Under the pieces are notes generated by a model. The model worked only from the letters and a program-made list of their open reading frames with translations, was not told the DNA's origin and ran no database searches. 64,000 bases of DNA from Shewanella putrefaciens (GTDB taxonomy: Bacteria > Pseudomonadota > Gammaproteobacteria > Enterobacterales > Shewanellaceae): positions 3,658,001-3,722,000 of the forward strand of contig NZ_CP066370.1 in the NCBI RefSeq assembly GCF_016406325.1. The letters are read 5' to 3'. This document shows positions 7,835 to 18,240 of this stretch, piece by piece. Position 1 is the first letter of the stretch. Each line of letters begins with the position of its first letter. The position numbers and the translations under genes are program-made.

Positions 7835-8728
7835 TTACTTCTTAGGTGATGTACTCTTCATATATTTGAAGAACTCACTATCAGGCTCTAAGACCATGAT
7901 ATCTGAATTACCAGAGAAACTTGCACGATAAGCCTCTAAACTACGCATAAAACCAAAAAATTCAGGATCTTTGTTGTAAGCATCAGCATAAATCTTTGCG
8001 GCTAATGCATCCCCTTCACCACGAATAGTGAGTGCTTTACGTTCAGCTTCAGCAATCTTAACGGTGACATTAGCGTCAATAGTCGCACGGATAATTTCAG
8101 ATTGCTCTTTACCCTGTGCTCTATGCTCTTTTGCCACAGCCTGACGTTCGGCACGCATACGTTGATAGATACTGTTACTGACGTTCGCAGGTAAATTGAT
8201 TTGCTTTACACGTACGTCAACAACCTGAATACCTAAGTCTTTTGCACTTTCAGATGCATTTGCGAGCGCATCGTTCTGCAATTCATCGCGCTTACCTGAA
8301 ACAATTTCTCTGATAGTGCGGCGACCAAACTCAGTACGTAAATCGTTGTTTATCTTACGTTGTAATAGCGATTCTGCATTCGCTTTAATACCACCATTTG
8401 TGGACAGGTAGTATTTTTCGAAATCATAAATGCGCCATTTAACGTAGGAATCCACCATCAGATCTTTCTTCTCTGAGGTAACGAAACGATCCGCAGCACC
8501 GTCCAATGTCTGAATACGAGCATCAAGTAACTTAACTTTATCAATCACTGGCACTTTAAAGTGTAATCCAGGACCGAAAACGCGAGTCATAGGTTTGCCA
8601 TCAACGTTATCTTTCACGATTTCGCCGAAACGTGCGACGATAGCTCGCTCACCTTCACTCACAACCATCACAGAAGATAGGACAACACCTAAAACGATGG
8701 CGATAAGAATAATACCTAATCTACCCAT
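7835..8728 (-). CDS. hflC: Protease modulator HflC
   Basis: HflC is an SPFH/prohibitin-family inner-membrane protein that forms a large cage with HflK around the FtsH protease and modulates its activity on membrane proteins and on regulators such as phage CII. The 297 residues have an N-terminal transmembrane segment (LGIILIAIVLGVVLSSVMVV), an SPFH domain, and a long helical region (IRATIDANVTVKIAEAERKALTIRGEGDALAAKIYADAYNKD). It starts only 3 bp after hflK and is the last gene before a strong terminator. Confidence 0.96.
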   Translation of the reverse strand: MGRLGIILIAIVLGVVLSSVMVVSEGERAIVARFGEIVKDNVDGKPMTRVFGPGLHFKVPVIDKVKLLDARIQTLDGAADRFVTSEKKDLMVDSYVKWRIYDFEKYYLSTNGGIKANAESLLQRKINNDLRTEFGRRTIREIVSGKRDELQNDALANASESAKDLGIQVVDVRVKQINLPANVSNSIYQRMRAERQAVAKEHRAQGKEQSEIIRATIDANVTVKIAEAERKALTIRGEGDALAAKIYADAYNKDPEFFGFMRSLEAYRASFSGNSDIMVLEPDSEFFKYMKSTSPKK

Positions 8729-8731
8729 GAA

Positions 8732-9874
8732 TTAATCCCTCCCTTGGCGAGTACGATCATCGCGGGACGGACGTCCACTCAAAGGCTCACTACTAATGCG
8801 AGTCGTTGATACAGATGAAGAATTGACATTCTGCTGAGGTTTAGGCTCAAGTTCAGGTGTCGCAGGCTTCTCTTTCATTAACTTATCTAACGGCAAGTAC
8901 ATCAAGTTACCATTGTTCTTAGCATCAATAAGTACTTTGTTTGTATCTGTCATCACTTGTTGCATTGTATCAAGATACAAACGCTTACGGGTTACCTCTG
9001 GCGATGCTTGATACTCAGGTAACAACAACTCGAAACGAGCCACTTTACCGCGAGCCTCTAAGATTTCACGTTCTTTATAAGCATTAGCTTGTTGTGCCAT
9101 GCGCTCAACTTCACCACGCGCTTTAGGTTCAATCTCACGGGCATAAGCTTCAGCTTCACGAATAAAACGCTGTTCATCTTCCTGGGCAGAAATCGCATCA
9201 TCGAAAGCATCTTTCACTTCTTCAGGTGGACGTGCCGGTAAGAAGTTAACATCCACAACCGAGAGACCCAATTTGTATGGTTCAAGGATACGTTCTAATT
9301 CTTTCCACGTATCGCGGCGAATAGCATCACGACCCGTCGTTAAAATATCATCCATCTTATTGTGACCAATCACATAACGCAGGGCGCTATCTGTTGCTTC
9401 ACGTAAGCTGGCGTTCGCATCGACAGCACTGAACAGGTATGAATAAGCATCTAAAATTCGATACTGTACATCGAGTTCTACCTTCACGACGTTTTCATCG
9501 GACGTCAGCATACTACCAGACGCAGGAATAGAGCGAACCGATTGAATGTCGACGGGATAAATTTCATCAATAAAAGTCGCTTTCCAGTGAAGTCCTGGCC
9601 CAATCTCACCAATGTGTTTACCAAAGCGCAATGCCACACCACGCTCGGCCTCTTTAATTGTATAAAAACCCGAGAGTCCCCAAACAGCTAAAGCAATGGC
9701 AAGTATGATGATTAAGCTTAGCGAACTAAAAGATTGGCCTGAACCAGTCCCTTTGCCGCCAAAGCGCTTTGAAAGATTACGAAAAACCTCATCAAGGTCC
9801 GGTGGTCCTTTGTCGTTACCACCTTTATTTCCCCAAGGATCATTACCCTTGTTACCGGGCTCATTCCAAGCCAT
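8732..9874 (-). CDS. hflK: FtsH protease activity modulator HflK
   Basis: HflK is the partner of HflC in the FtsH-HflKC complex. The 380 residues show the glycine-rich cytoplasmic N-terminus (MAWNEPGNKGNDPWGNKGG), one transmembrane helix at about residues 50-70, the SPFH domain, and the long coiled helix EAEAYAREIEPKARGEVERM. The C-terminal tail is proline- and serine-rich and variable. The gene lies between hflX and hflC in the order conserved in enteric bacteria. The gap from hflX is 36 bp, so co-transcription is likely. Confidence 0.96.
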   Translation of the reverse strand: MAWNEPGNKGNDPWGNKGGNDKGPPDLDEVFRNLSKRFGGKGTGSGQSFSSLSLIIILAIALAVWGLSGFYTIKEAERGVALRFGKHIGEIGPGLHWKATFIDEIYPVDIQSVRSIPASGSMLTSDENVVKVELDVQYRILDAYSYLFSAVDANASLREATDSALRYVIGHNKMDDILTTGRDAIRRDTWKELERILEPYKLGLSVVDVNFLPARPPEEVKDAFDDAISAQEDEQRFIREAEAYAREIEPKARGEVERMAQQANAYKEREILEARGKVARFELLLPEYQASPEVTRKRLYLDTMQQVMTDTNKVLIDAKNNGNLMYLPLDKLMKEKPATPELEPKPQQNVNSSSVSTTRISSEPLSGRPSRDDRTRQGRD

Positions 9875-9910
9875 TTAGCACTCCATAAGTGGATGAAATA
9901 AATTAGATTA

Positions 9911-11218
9911 TTAACAAACAGCCTTTTCTATCGACGCATCGAAGATAAAGGTTTCTAACTCACCCTGACTCTGTTTAGCTAACCGGCGCCAATCGGCGTC
10001 CGATAAACGAACAGACAAAATACAGTTCCCCAGATCGTCGTACTCTTTCTGCTGTATCGCATCCAGTCGATAAAACTGGCCAAGATAATGTCCAGCAGTT
10101 GCCGGAATTCTAAGTGTAAGCTCCCTAATCACCTCACCGATAAGCTCGGTAATCGCTTTCAACAGCAAATCAAATCCCAAACGCTTCTGTACTGAAACCC
10201 AAACTCGAATGGGTTTGCCTTGATCATCATACTCAATTCGAGGCGTAACATCTTCGAGTAAATCGATTTTGTTACACACAATTAATTGCATAACTTCATC
10301 GGCTTCGATGTCTTTCAGGACAGATTGCACTTGTTCAAAATTATCCGCCATATTTTCATCTGCACAATCAACGATATGCAGCAATAGTTCGGCCTGACGT
10401 GTCTCTTGCAATGTCGCCTTAAAAGCGGCAACGAGATCATGTGGCAAATGGCGAATAAATCCAACGGTGTCAGCTAAAATAACGGCACCATCGGGTAAAT
10501 CTAACTTTCTAAGCGTTGGATCGAGCGTAGCAAATAGCTGATCTGCGGCATAAACATCGGATGAAGTTAGCGCATTAAATAACGTAGATTTACCCGCATT
10601 TGTATAGCCGACTAATGACACCGTTGGCATTTCACTGCGTTTACGTGCTCGTCGGCTCTGCTCACGCTGTTTATCAACCCGCTCTAAGCGTTTATTGATA
10701 TTTTTAATGCGGCCCCTAAGAAGGCGTCTATCGGTTTCGAGTTGAGTTTCCCCTGGACCACGTAAACCAATACCGCCTTTTTGACGCTCAAGGTGAGTCC
10801 AACCTCGCACCAGACGAGTTGACATGTGGCGCAATTGCGCTAGCTCCACCTGCAACTTACCTTCGTGGGTTCGTGCACGCTGGGCAAAAATATCAAGAAT
10901 AAGCGTAGTGCGATCGAGTACACGACACTGACATACTTGCTCAAGATTACGCTCTTGAGCTGGACTCAACGCGTGATTGAAAATAACCACATTCGCCTCA
11001 GTAGCAGCCACAAGTGCGGCTAACTCTTCGGCTTTTCCAGATCCCACAAAAAACTTACGATCTGGAGAGCGTCGACTTCCAGTAATGACCCCGACAGAGC
11101 GTGCTCCAGCTGATTCAACTAATAGCTGCAGTTCGACTAAGTCTTCTCGGCGTTCCTCATCGGAAAAGTCGATATGGACAAGAACCGCTGTTTCTCCCGC
11201 CTCATAACGATCAAACAA
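9911..11218 (-). CDS. hflX: Ribosome-associated GTPase HflX
   Basis: HflX is a GTPase that binds 50S subunits and can split stalled 70S ribosomes after heat or antibiotic stress. The 435 residues have the HflX N-terminal domain (SRRSPDRKFFVGSGKAEEL, the glycine-rich RLVRGWTHLERQKGG helix-loop) followed by a GTPase domain. Its P-loop is GYTNAGKST, the G3 motif DTVGFI, and the G4 motif NKID. The gene starts 23 bp after hfq and precedes hflK, the canonical arrangement. Confidence 0.96.
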   Translation of the reverse strand: MFDRYEAGETAVLVHIDFSDEERREDLVELQLLVESAGARSVGVITGSRRSPDRKFFVGSGKAEELAALVAATEANVVIFNHALSPAQERNLEQVCQCRVLDRTTLILDIFAQRARTHEGKLQVELAQLRHMSTRLVRGWTHLERQKGGIGLRGPGETQLETDRRLLRGRIKNINKRLERVDKQREQSRRARKRSEMPTVSLVGYTNAGKSTLFNALTSSDVYAADQLFATLDPTLRKLDLPDGAVILADTVGFIRHLPHDLVAAFKATLQETRQAELLLHIVDCADENMADNFEQVQSVLKDIEADEVMQLIVCNKIDLLEDVTPRIEYDDQGKPIRVWVSVQKRLGFDLLLKAITELIGEVIRELTLRIPATAGHYLGQFYRLDAIQQKEYDDLGNCILSVRLSDADWRRLAKQSQGELETFIFDASIEKAVC

Positions 11219-11241
11219 GAAGCAAACTCCTCAAATAACGC

Positions 11242-11514
11242 TTATTCGCCACTAGGCACATCGTCTTGCGGACCATATCCACCCTGGGCATTTTGGTGAC
11301 CAGTGACATTGAATGGGCGAGCAGGAACAACCGTAGAAATAGCGTGCTTGTATACCATTTGGCTCACTGTGTTTTTCAACAGAATGACAAATTGATCAAA
11401 CGACTCTACCTGTCCTTGGAGTTTAATGCCGTTTACTAAGTAAATTGATACAGGAACGCGCTCGCGGCGTAGTGCGTTCAAAAATGGGTCTTGTAAAGAT
11501 TGCCCCTTAGCCAT
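11242..11514 (-). CDS. hfq: RNA chaperone Hfq
   Basis: Hfq is the hexameric Sm-like protein that anneals small RNAs to mRNAs. The 90 residues contain Sm1 ([27 protein letters not shown]) and Sm2 ([14 protein letters not shown]), including the proximal-face YKH motif. The C-terminal tail is short, about 20 residues, compared with E. coli, as is common in Shewanella. A good ribosome site (AAGGAAAT) precedes ATG 11514. The 90-bp gap from miaA could hold an additional promoter. Confidence 0.98.
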   Translation of the reverse strand: MAKGQSLQDPFLNALRRERVPVSIYLVNGIKLQGQVESFDQFVILLKNTVSQMVYKHAISTVVPARPFNVTGHQNAQGGYGPQDDVPSGE

Positions 11515-11604
11515 TTTATTATTTCCTTTTTAATTTATAAAAATAAATCTATATCAGTGAAGTTTTTTGTTTAGTTTTAGTATTATACAGCAAGGGCTAA
11601 TAAG

Positions 11605-12531
11605 CTAGCGGCAATGACGCATAAGTGTAACTAAATTCCCCTCAGCACCACTTTCAAGCCAATTTAACTCTGGCCAACTACGTAACCATGTTAATTGACG
11701 CTTCGCTAATTGCCTAGTAGCTGCAACTGCTTTTTCGACCATAGTATCATAGTCGAATTCTCCATCGAGATGTTGCCAACATTGCCGATATCCAACACAA
11801 CGCATTGATGGCAAATCTAAATGTAAGTCTCCCCTTGCCTTAAGTTGAGTCACTTCGCCAATAAAACCTTGCTGTAACATTATGCGAAAACGCTGCGCAA
11901 TTAAGTCATGTAATACTTTACGCTCTCGCGGTGCAATGGCAAATTGCACCACATCGTAAGCTAAAGGTGCAGACTTAGTCTGTGTAAGCTCAGTTAAACT
12001 CTTACCGCTTATTCTATAGACTTCCAGCGCTCTTGAAAGCCTTTGTGGATCATTAGGATGAATTCTTTCCGCCGACACGGGATCAATATCCCGTAATTGG
12101 TCATGCAAGGTTTCCCATCCTTTCGCATCAGCCTCCGCCTGAATGTCGGCACGAATGGCGTCATCGGCACTCGGAAGCGGTGATAACCCTTCTAATAGCG
12201 CCTTAAAATACATCATGGTTCCACCAACGAGTAATGGTGTTTTCCCCATGCGAATAATTTGCTCAATTTCAGCTAAAGCATCTGCTCTAAAATCGGCGGC
12301 AGAATAGCTCTCGCTAGGATCGCGAATATCAATCAATCTATGTGGCCCGCGCGCTAACTCCTCTATAGAAGGTTTTGCACTACCAATATCCATACCGCGA
12401 TAAATGAGTGCAGAATCAACTGAGATAATCTCGCAGTTATGGTTTTCGGCTAATTCTAGTGCTAAAGCCGTTTTTCCAGAGGCAGTAGGCCCCATAAGAA
12501 ATAACACTTTAGGCAGCAATTCTGTATTCAC
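11605..12531 (-). CDS. miaA: tRNA dimethylallyltransferase MiaA
   Basis: MiaA transfers a dimethylallyl group to the N6 of A37 in tRNAs that read codons starting with U. The 308 residues show the P-loop [12 protein letters not shown] at 13-24, the catalytic segment [19 protein letters not shown], and the family motifs [18 protein letters not shown] and [15 protein letters not shown]. The C-terminal region with [13 protein letters not shown] is the tRNA-binding part. It lies 3 bp after mutL and upstream of hfq, the order also found in E. coli. Confidence 0.97.
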   Translation of the reverse strand: MNTELLPKVLFLMGPTASGKTALALELAENHNCEIISVDSALIYRGMDIGSAKPSIEELARGPHRLIDIRDPSESYSAADFRADALAEIEQIIRMGKTPLLVGGTMMYFKALLEGLSPLPSADDAIRADIQAEADAKGWETLHDQLRDIDPVSAERIHPNDPQRLSRALEVYRISGKSLTELTQTKSAPLAYDVVQFAIAPRERKVLHDLIAQRFRIMLQQGFIGEVTQLKARGDLHLDLPSMRCVGYRQCWQHLDGEFDYDTMVEKAVAATRQLAKRQLTWLRSWPELNWLESGAEGNLVTLMRHCR

Positions 12532-12534
12532 TTA

Positions 12535-14460
12535 TTACTCTTCTAGCCATGATTGCCAAGGTAAGGATATCGCTTGATTAGCAATATGCTGTCTTGTTTC
12601 ATCCGTTAGCAAGGAAAAAGCCGCCCAGATTTCTGGTGCCGACACAAATCCACTTAAACTTTGTTTTGCCAACCACTTAGCCAATGCATTGGGCGATGGC
12701 GTTTCAAAACGCAGCGATTGTAACCACTCTGGTATCAGCTTCGCTAATTGGCTTTCCCTCAGATATGGGGGCACTTTTTTAATTATCAACTGCTGGTAAC
12801 GAATTGTAAGTTCTAAGCCTATTTGACGTATTAATTGCTCATTTTCATCGAGCAATGATTGCCAGTCTGGATCGGCTACAACTGATACCGGCATCAACAA
12901 TGGTTGACCAATGAGACCCGTTGCCAGCTTAGCTTCTATTTCTTGGGCGCGAGTTGCCAATGCGACTGATTTTATGGGTAAAAGACGAAGATGATTTGCT
13001 TCGACGACGACCCAATATTGGCCATCTAAAATAGGTGGCATAGGGGCTACTGGCTGATAATCTTTATCTTTTACGTTATAAGATGGTGTTTGCAATAAAG
13101 CACCATAACTCACTATTGCCGACTTTGAAGGTAATTCAGCGCGCTGCCGAGCTTCACCACCTGAAAAACTGCGGTAATGGCTATCTCTTGGCTGTGCCAT
13201 ACTGCCAAAAGCATTTTTCTGGATGCCAAAACCTGAACGAACTGATGTCACGGCTTGCGCTTGGGGAGACTCAGTGAATCGCTCCTGAGAAGCCGTAACA
13301 GGGCTTGCGTCTCGAATACGTTCAATCTTGTCAGTTTGATCACTGATACTTGCAAGTTCAAATAATCCTGAGGGTTCAATCGCCTTAGCGCACTGTGTAT
13401 CCATACATGCAGCTTCAGGTTCGGTTAAATTACCATTGTCCGTAAGGCAGAGTTCCCCCGCCTCTTCGAGGGCCGATTGTAATGCTTGTAAAATATAATC
13501 ATGAACATAACGACTCTGATGGAATCGAACTTCATGCTTAGCGGGATGCACATTCACATCCACCTGATGGGGATCAATTTCTAACATCAACACATAACCG
13601 GGTTGTTCAATTTCGGCTTTGTGTGCAAAAGCTTGGCGCACTGCATGATTCACTAAACGGTCGCGAATTAAACGACCATTTACATAAAAATAGTGAGTGT
13701 CCGTTAACACGGTCGACCAAGGCGATTGCAAATAACCGCTTAGTCGTAAATCATCGTGTTGGCACTCAATTTTTAAAGCGTGTTCCGCAAACTGTCGCCC
13801 TGACACCTGCGTTAAACGCTGTAAGTATTGGGATTCATTTACCGCTGGGCGGTAATTACGCACAAGTTTACCATTATGCGTCAGCGTAAAATGGATATCG
13901 CCACGCACTAGAGCAATACGCTTTAACCACTCGTCAATGTGAGTAAATTCGGTTTTATCACTCTTTAAAAAGCGCCGTCTTGCTGGGGTATTAAAAAATA
14001 AATCAACGGCTTCAATTGTGGAGCCTACGGGATGTGCTGCTGGCATAATTTTAACTGCCATATCAACACCTTCCGCATAGGCTTGCCATGCTTCGGTTTG
14101 TTCAGCAGTGCGAGAGGTTAAAGTCAAACGTGAAACCGAGCTTATACTCGCGAGCGCTTCGCCGCAAAATCCAAAACTGAGTATGGCCTCAAGATCATCC
14201 AATGAATGTAACTTTGACGTCGCATGGCGTGATAAGGCCAAGGTCAGTTCTTCCTTAGGAATTCCGGAGCCATTATCCCGAATTTTAATCAGCTTACTGC
14301 CGCCTTTATCGATTTCAATATCAATTCGAGTCGCACCCGCATCAAGGCTATTTTCAACCAACTCTTTAACCACTGAGGCGGGCCTTTCAACCACTTCGCC
14401 CGCGGCGATCTGGTTGGCTAATTGCGGCGGTAAGATCTGAATACCCATAGATTTTTCCAT
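12535..14460 (-). CDS. mutL: DNA mismatch repair protein MutL
   Basis: MutL links mismatch recognition by MutS to strand incision and helicase loading. The 641 residues begin with a GHKL ATPase domain (ENSLDAGATRIDIE, DNGSGIP, and FGFCGEALASISS as the ATP lid). The linker is long and low in complexity (about 350-450), and the C-terminal dimerisation domain ends at SWLEE. The metal-binding endonuclease motif DQHAAxER is absent, as expected for a MutH-type system. The preferred start is ATG 14445 (MGIQILPPQLANQ); the listed start at 14460 adds five residues. Confidence 0.97.
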   Translation of the reverse strand: MEKSMGIQILPPQLANQIAAGEVVERPASVVKELVENSLDAGATRIDIEIDKGGSKLIKIRDNGSGIPKEELTLALSRHATSKLHSLDDLEAILSFGFCGEALASISSVSRLTLTSRTAEQTEAWQAYAEGVDMAVKIMPAAHPVGSTIEAVDLFFNTPARRRFLKSDKTEFTHIDEWLKRIALVRGDIHFTLTHNGKLVRNYRPAVNESQYLQRLTQVSGRQFAEHALKIECQHDDLRLSGYLQSPWSTVLTDTHYFYVNGRLIRDRLVNHAVRQAFAHKAEIEQPGYVLMLEIDPHQVDVNVHPAKHEVRFHQSRYVHDYILQALQSALEEAGELCLTDNGNLTEPEAACMDTQCAKAIEPSGLFELASISDQTDKIERIRDASPVTASQERFTESPQAQAVTSVRSGFGIQKNAFGSMAQPRDSHYRSFSGGEARQRAELPSKSAIVSYGALLQTPSYNVKDKDYQPVAPMPPILDGQYWVVVEANHLRLLPIKSVALATRAQEIEAKLATGLIGQPLLMPVSVVADPDWQSLLDENEQLIRQIGLELTIRYQQLIIKKVPPYLRESQLAKLIPEWLQSLRFETPSPNALAKWLAKQSLSGFVSAPEIWAAFSLLTDETRQHIANQAISLPWQSWLEE

Positions 14461-14461
14461 T

Positions 14462-15892
14462 CTAACTCTCAGGAATAACGAGTGTTTGCCCTAGTTGCAC
14501 TACATCGGTTTTCATCCCATTCGCACGTTTAATACTCGACATTGGGACTTGATAACGCTGCGCAATGGCTGAAAGCGATTCACCGCGGCTGACTTTATGT
14601 TTGACCGTACCAGAAGATCTAACACTTGGCCTTGAACTTATTCCTGTAGATGCTGATTTAGAACTAGATATAGGACTCGGCCTTGCCCCATTTTGTTTGG
14701 CTATCAGAGTATCTGCCGGCGGATTGCTATGGAAATATCGGCTAACCCCTTTATAAATAGCTGTTGCAATACTTTCTTGGTGTTGGTGACTGGATAAGAG
14801 TCGCTCTTCCTTTGGATTAGAAATAAAGCCAGTCTCAACCAAAATTGAGGGGATATCCGGTGACTTTAGCACTGCAAAACTGGCTGATTCGGGCCGACTT
14901 TTATGCAACGTCGTCACAGCGCCTAAATCCTTGAGAATATCCCCCGCAACCGCATGACCAATAGCCATAGAACTGTTCATCGACATATCGAGTAATGTCA
15001 TAGCAAGATATTGTTCATTATCGGTATTTTGGATAATTTCCCCCGCACCGCCAAGTAGTTCAGAATGCTTTTCTTTTTGCTCCAACCAGCGACCAATTTC
15101 ACTGTTTGCACGACGCATAGACAATACCCACACAGACGCACCGCGAGGATTGGGCGAAGTAAACGCATCCGCATGGATAGAAATCAGCAAATCAGCTTTA
15201 CTGTTGCGGGCAAGTTCAGAGCGCTTATTTAAATTAACAAAGTAGTCGCCACTGCGGATCATAACGGCACGCATTCCAGGGGTGTCGTTAATTTTACTCG
15301 CAAGGCGCCGAGAAATTTCGAATACCACTTTTTTCTCATAAAGGCCCGATGGACCAATTGAGCCGGGGTCGTCACCACCATGTCCAGCATCGATAGCAAT
15401 TACAATATCGCGGGAGGATTGCATACTTTGAGTAACGGACTTTTTAACTGGAGTTGAGCTGGCGGCAGGTGGTGCCAGTGTGACCGTTTTATCTTCAAGG
15501 TCAACTACAAGACGATTACCATAGGGAGCCGTAACGGGAAGTGAAAACAAGTTAGCATTAAGAGGCTTTACAAGGTCAATCACCAAACGCAAATCACCCT
15601 TCGTTGGAGATTGACTAATGCGCACCCCTTTAACGAGCTTGCTGTTATTGTCGATATTTTTAAGGGTGAGTTTAGTTGAAGTCTTTTTAAGATCGACCAC
15701 TAAACGGTTAGGCCCTTCTATTGAAAAATAGGTATAGTTCGGCGCTTCACTGAGATCAAACACTACACGGGTCGATTCAGGGGCAGCCCAAATACGCACA
15801 CCTTCTAATCGATTTGCCCCATGGGCAGATACAGTAAAAAAAGTGCATAAAAAAAGAGTAATAAGATGAAAATAGTGATTAATTTTAGTCAT
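14462..15892 (-). CDS. N-acetylmuramoyl-L-alanine amidase with AMIN and LysM domains (AmiB/C type)
   Basis: This periplasmic zinc amidase cleaves the peptide from MurNAc in septal peptidoglycan during daughter-cell separation. The 476 residues comprise a signal peptide (ending VSAHG), an AMIN domain for septal targeting (about 30-135), an Amidase_3 catalytic domain (about 165-385) with the metal ligands in AIDAGHGGDDPGSIG, SIHADAF and VLVETGFISN, and a C-terminal LysM repeat (HKVSRGESLSAIAQRYQVP). This is the AmiB-like member encoded between tsaE and mutL, as in E. coli. The gap to mutL is 1 bp, so translation is likely coupled. Confidence 0.95.
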   Translation of the reverse strand: MTKINHYFHLITLFLCTFFTVSAHGANRLEGVRIWAAPESTRVVFDLSEAPNYTYFSIEGPNRLVVDLKKTSTKLTLKNIDNNSKLVKGVRISQSPTKGDLRLVIDLVKPLNANLFSLPVTAPYGNRLVVDLEDKTVTLAPPAASSTPVKKSVTQSMQSSRDIVIAIDAGHGGDDPGSIGPSGLYEKKVVFEISRRLASKINDTPGMRAVMIRSGDYFVNLNKRSELARNSKADLLISIHADAFTSPNPRGASVWVLSMRRANSEIGRWLEQKEKHSELLGGAGEIIQNTDNEQYLAMTLLDMSMNSSMAIGHAVAGDILKDLGAVTTLHKSRPESASFAVLKSPDIPSILVETGFISNPKEERLLSSHQHQESIATAIYKGVSRYFHSNPPADTLIAKQNGARPSPISSSKSASTGISSRPSVRSSGTVKHKVSRGESLSAIAQRYQVPMSSIKRANGMKTDVVQLGQTLVIPES

Positions 15893-15900
15893 TGTTGTTT

Positions 15901-16359
15901 TTATTTTATCGCAGCTAATAACTTTTCACCTGATTTAGACAGGGCTTGAATATGGATTTCACGGCCCGAATTTACATAACTCAAATGCAAATGGATATCG
16001 GCATCTGGCAGTAAACCTTCCCCTTTATCGGGCCATTCCACTATGCAAAGACTCTTATCTGAAAAGTAATCGCGGATCCCCATAAATTCGAGTTCTTCAG
16101 GATCGTTGAGGCGATACAAATCAAAATGATAAATTTCGACACCGTTAAGTTCATAAGGTTCAACGAGTGTGTATGTAGGACTTTTTACCGCCCCTTGATG
16201 ACCAAGCCCTTGAATTAACCCTCGACTCAGTGTCGTTTTTCCTGCGCCTAAATCACCCGTTAAATAAAGAGTTAACGGCGCTTTAATATAGCGAGCCAGT
16301 TGCTGCCCTACCGCAATAGTGTCGTCTTCATTATTTAAGAAAAAGGTTAACTCTATCAT
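15901..16359 (-). CDS. tsaE: tRNA threonylcarbamoyladenosine biosynthesis ATPase TsaE
   Basis: TsaE is the ATPase of the TsaB-TsaD-TsaE complex that makes t6A37 in ANN-decoding tRNAs. The 152 residues carry the P-loop GDLGAGKTTLSRG at about 34-46, the KSPTYTLVEPY segment, and the Walker B-like region FDLYRLNDPEELEF with EW in CIVEWPDKG. The length is normal. It is 8 bp upstream of the amidase gene and 88 bp downstream of nnr. Confidence 0.96.
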   Translation of the reverse strand: MIELTFFLNNEDDTIAVGQQLARYIKAPLTLYLTGDLGAGKTTLSRGLIQGLGHQGAVKSPTYTLVEPYELNGVEIYHFDLYRLNDPEELEFMGIRDYFSDKSLCIVEWPDKGEGLLPDADIHLHLSYVNSGREIHIQALSKSGEKLLAAIK

Positions 16360-16447
16360 TTCCGCTTATATCACTGCTGTTAGTAATGGAGGAAGCAACT
16401 CAAGCACAAAAATCAACCATCTTCAGCACTTGAGTCTCACATATCGC

Positions 16448-17947
16448 CTAGAGTAAATCACTATTCACTAATTGGCGAATAAAAGGCATTAAATCACTTG
16501 CTAACATACCGCGCTCACCCTGTGTAGCCGCAAGATCGGCAGCACAACCATGGACAACTACGGCGACAATTGTTGCCTGCATATTATCCATACCTTGTGC
16601 CATGAGCGCGCCTATAATACCAGATAACACATCCCCACACCCACCACTTGCAAGGCCGGGATTACCCACAGGTGCAACGACCATGGTTTTACCATCATAA
16701 ATCACAGTTCCTGCGCCTTTTAATAACACAACTCCACCATATTTTTGCTGCATTGCAAGCACCGCAGCAAATCTATCCTGCTCGATTTCAGCGACAGAGC
16801 AACCAAGTAAACGAGCAGCTTCACCGGGATGCGGTGTCAGTACCCAGTTACTTTGACGACGAGGTTCATGGCTAAGAAGATTTAACGCATCGGCATCTAG
16901 TACACAGGGTTTATCACTCAACCCTGCTGCCTTAAACAAATTATAACCCCAGTCATGCTTACCCAAGCCTGGCCCAAGTACTATGACCTGCGCCCAACCG
17001 AGGCGAAGATAGACTTCCATATCAACCAGATCGCAGCCCCAAAACATCAATTCAGGGCGAGAAACATTCACAGTGAGTTGATGTTCAGGACGGCTAATTA
17101 CAGTTACAAGTCCTGCTCCTGCACGCAAACAAGCCTCGCTCGCAAGACGAATCGCACCTGCCATACCAAAGTCACCGCCAATAACAGTGACCTTGCCTGA
17201 CTGACCTTTATGACTATCTCGTGCCCGAGCCGCAAAGTAATCCTTCAGGATTTCACGCCCAACACGTTGCGCGCTGGATTGGGTAAAAAATGGGGTTAAA
17301 CCTAATTCGGCAAACTCGATAAGTCCACTATGATGCCGTGCTTTACTGGTAAGTAAACCTTGCTTGATCCCCCCAAAACAGAGGGTAACATCTGCCATTA
17401 CAGCAACATTAGCCACAGCACCCGTATCCGGATTAATTCCTGAAGGCAAATCGAGGCTAAGCACCCAAGCTGTACTTTGATTAATAGCATTGATTAATTT
17501 AGCGGTGTCATCACGCACTTCACCTTTCACACCCGTACCTAATAAACCATCCACGATGATTTCAGCTTGTGAAATCAGATTAATATCGATTTCTTGAGTT
17601 AAACCACCTTGGTTAACGTAGGCTGTGAGTGCCCGCTCATACTCCACACTACCTGTCGTTTTAGTCAGCATCACAGAAACAGTATTACCCGCTTCGAGTG
17701 CGAGGCGTGCACAGACTAAGGCATCAGCACCATTGTTACCACTGCCAACAAGCATAAGCAGAGGAGTTGATGCTGTACCATGCTCTGTTGCAATATGTTT
17801 TGCTAAATATTGAAACGCCGCATATCCCGCCCTCTCAACCAACTCATAAAGTGTCGCTGCACCCTGTGAAACAGCGAGTAATTCAGCTTCCCTAACTTGT
17901 TGCTGGGTATAAAGCGCTGTGGGTAGTCTAGATAAATCTTGTGCCAT
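16448..17947 (-). CDS. nnr: Bifunctional NAD(P)H-hydrate epimerase/dehydratase
   Basis: This metabolite-repair enzyme has two activities. The N-terminal YjeF domain (about 1-215) epimerises R-NAD(P)H hydrate. The C-terminal ribokinase-like domain (about 225-499) dehydrates the S form with ADP. Motifs seen are GSGNNGADALVCARL and LDLPSGINPDTG in the first half, then HPGEAARLLG and GNPGLASGGCGDVLSGIIGALMAQG in the second. It is the first gene of the leftward cluster that ends at hflC. The start ATG 17947 has an AGGA-type ribosome site. In many gammaproteobacteria queG lies upstream, but it is absent here. Confidence 0.95.
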   Translation of the reverse strand: MAQDLSRLPTALYTQQQVREAELLAVSQGAATLYELVERAGYAAFQYLAKHIATEHGTASTPLLMLVGSGNNGADALVCARLALEAGNTVSVMLTKTTGSVEYERALTAYVNQGGLTQEIDINLISQAEIIVDGLLGTGVKGEVRDDTAKLINAINQSTAWVLSLDLPSGINPDTGAVANVAVMADVTLCFGGIKQGLLTSKARHHSGLIEFAELGLTPFFTQSSAQRVGREILKDYFAARARDSHKGQSGKVTVIGGDFGMAGAIRLASEACLRAGAGLVTVISRPEHQLTVNVSRPELMFWGCDLVDMEVYLRLGWAQVIVLGPGLGKHDWGYNLFKAAGLSDKPCVLDADALNLLSHEPRRQSNWVLTPHPGEAARLLGCSVAEIEQDRFAAVLAMQQKYGGVVLLKGAGTVIYDGKTMVVAPVGNPGLASGGCGDVLSGIIGALMAQGMDNMQATIVAVVVHGCAADLAATQGERGMLASDLMPFIRQLVNSDLL

Positions 17948-18190
17948 AGAGGATCTCCTGCGCTATTAAGAATGAATTTCAAGGTGAGACACTGTAAATT
18001 TGCCACCAAGCTCTTAAATGATGGCAACCTATCAATCTGATATCCCTGTTGAGAAAGTCGAAGTTAAAATCAACCAATAGTCCAAGAAAGTAGCAAAATT
18101 TGCTTTATAAAATCATGACGTAAATCAGTTGATGCGCGAAAATGCGCTTAAAGTCTCGCAATCCACGAATTTGCGATGCATATAAAGACA

Positions 18191-18217
18191 ACAAAGCCAG
18201 CACTATGCTGGCTTTGT
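18191..18217 (-). terminator. Rho-independent terminator after the 18241 gene
   Basis: The arms ACAAAGCCAGCA (18191-18202) and TGCTGGCTTTGT (18206-18217) form a 12-bp perfect stem with a 3-base loop. It lies 24 bases past the stop of the leftward gene at 18241-18696. The tail is only weakly T-rich. Confidence 0.7.
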
Positions 18218-18240
18218 TGAGAGAATGGCGTGCAGGAGAT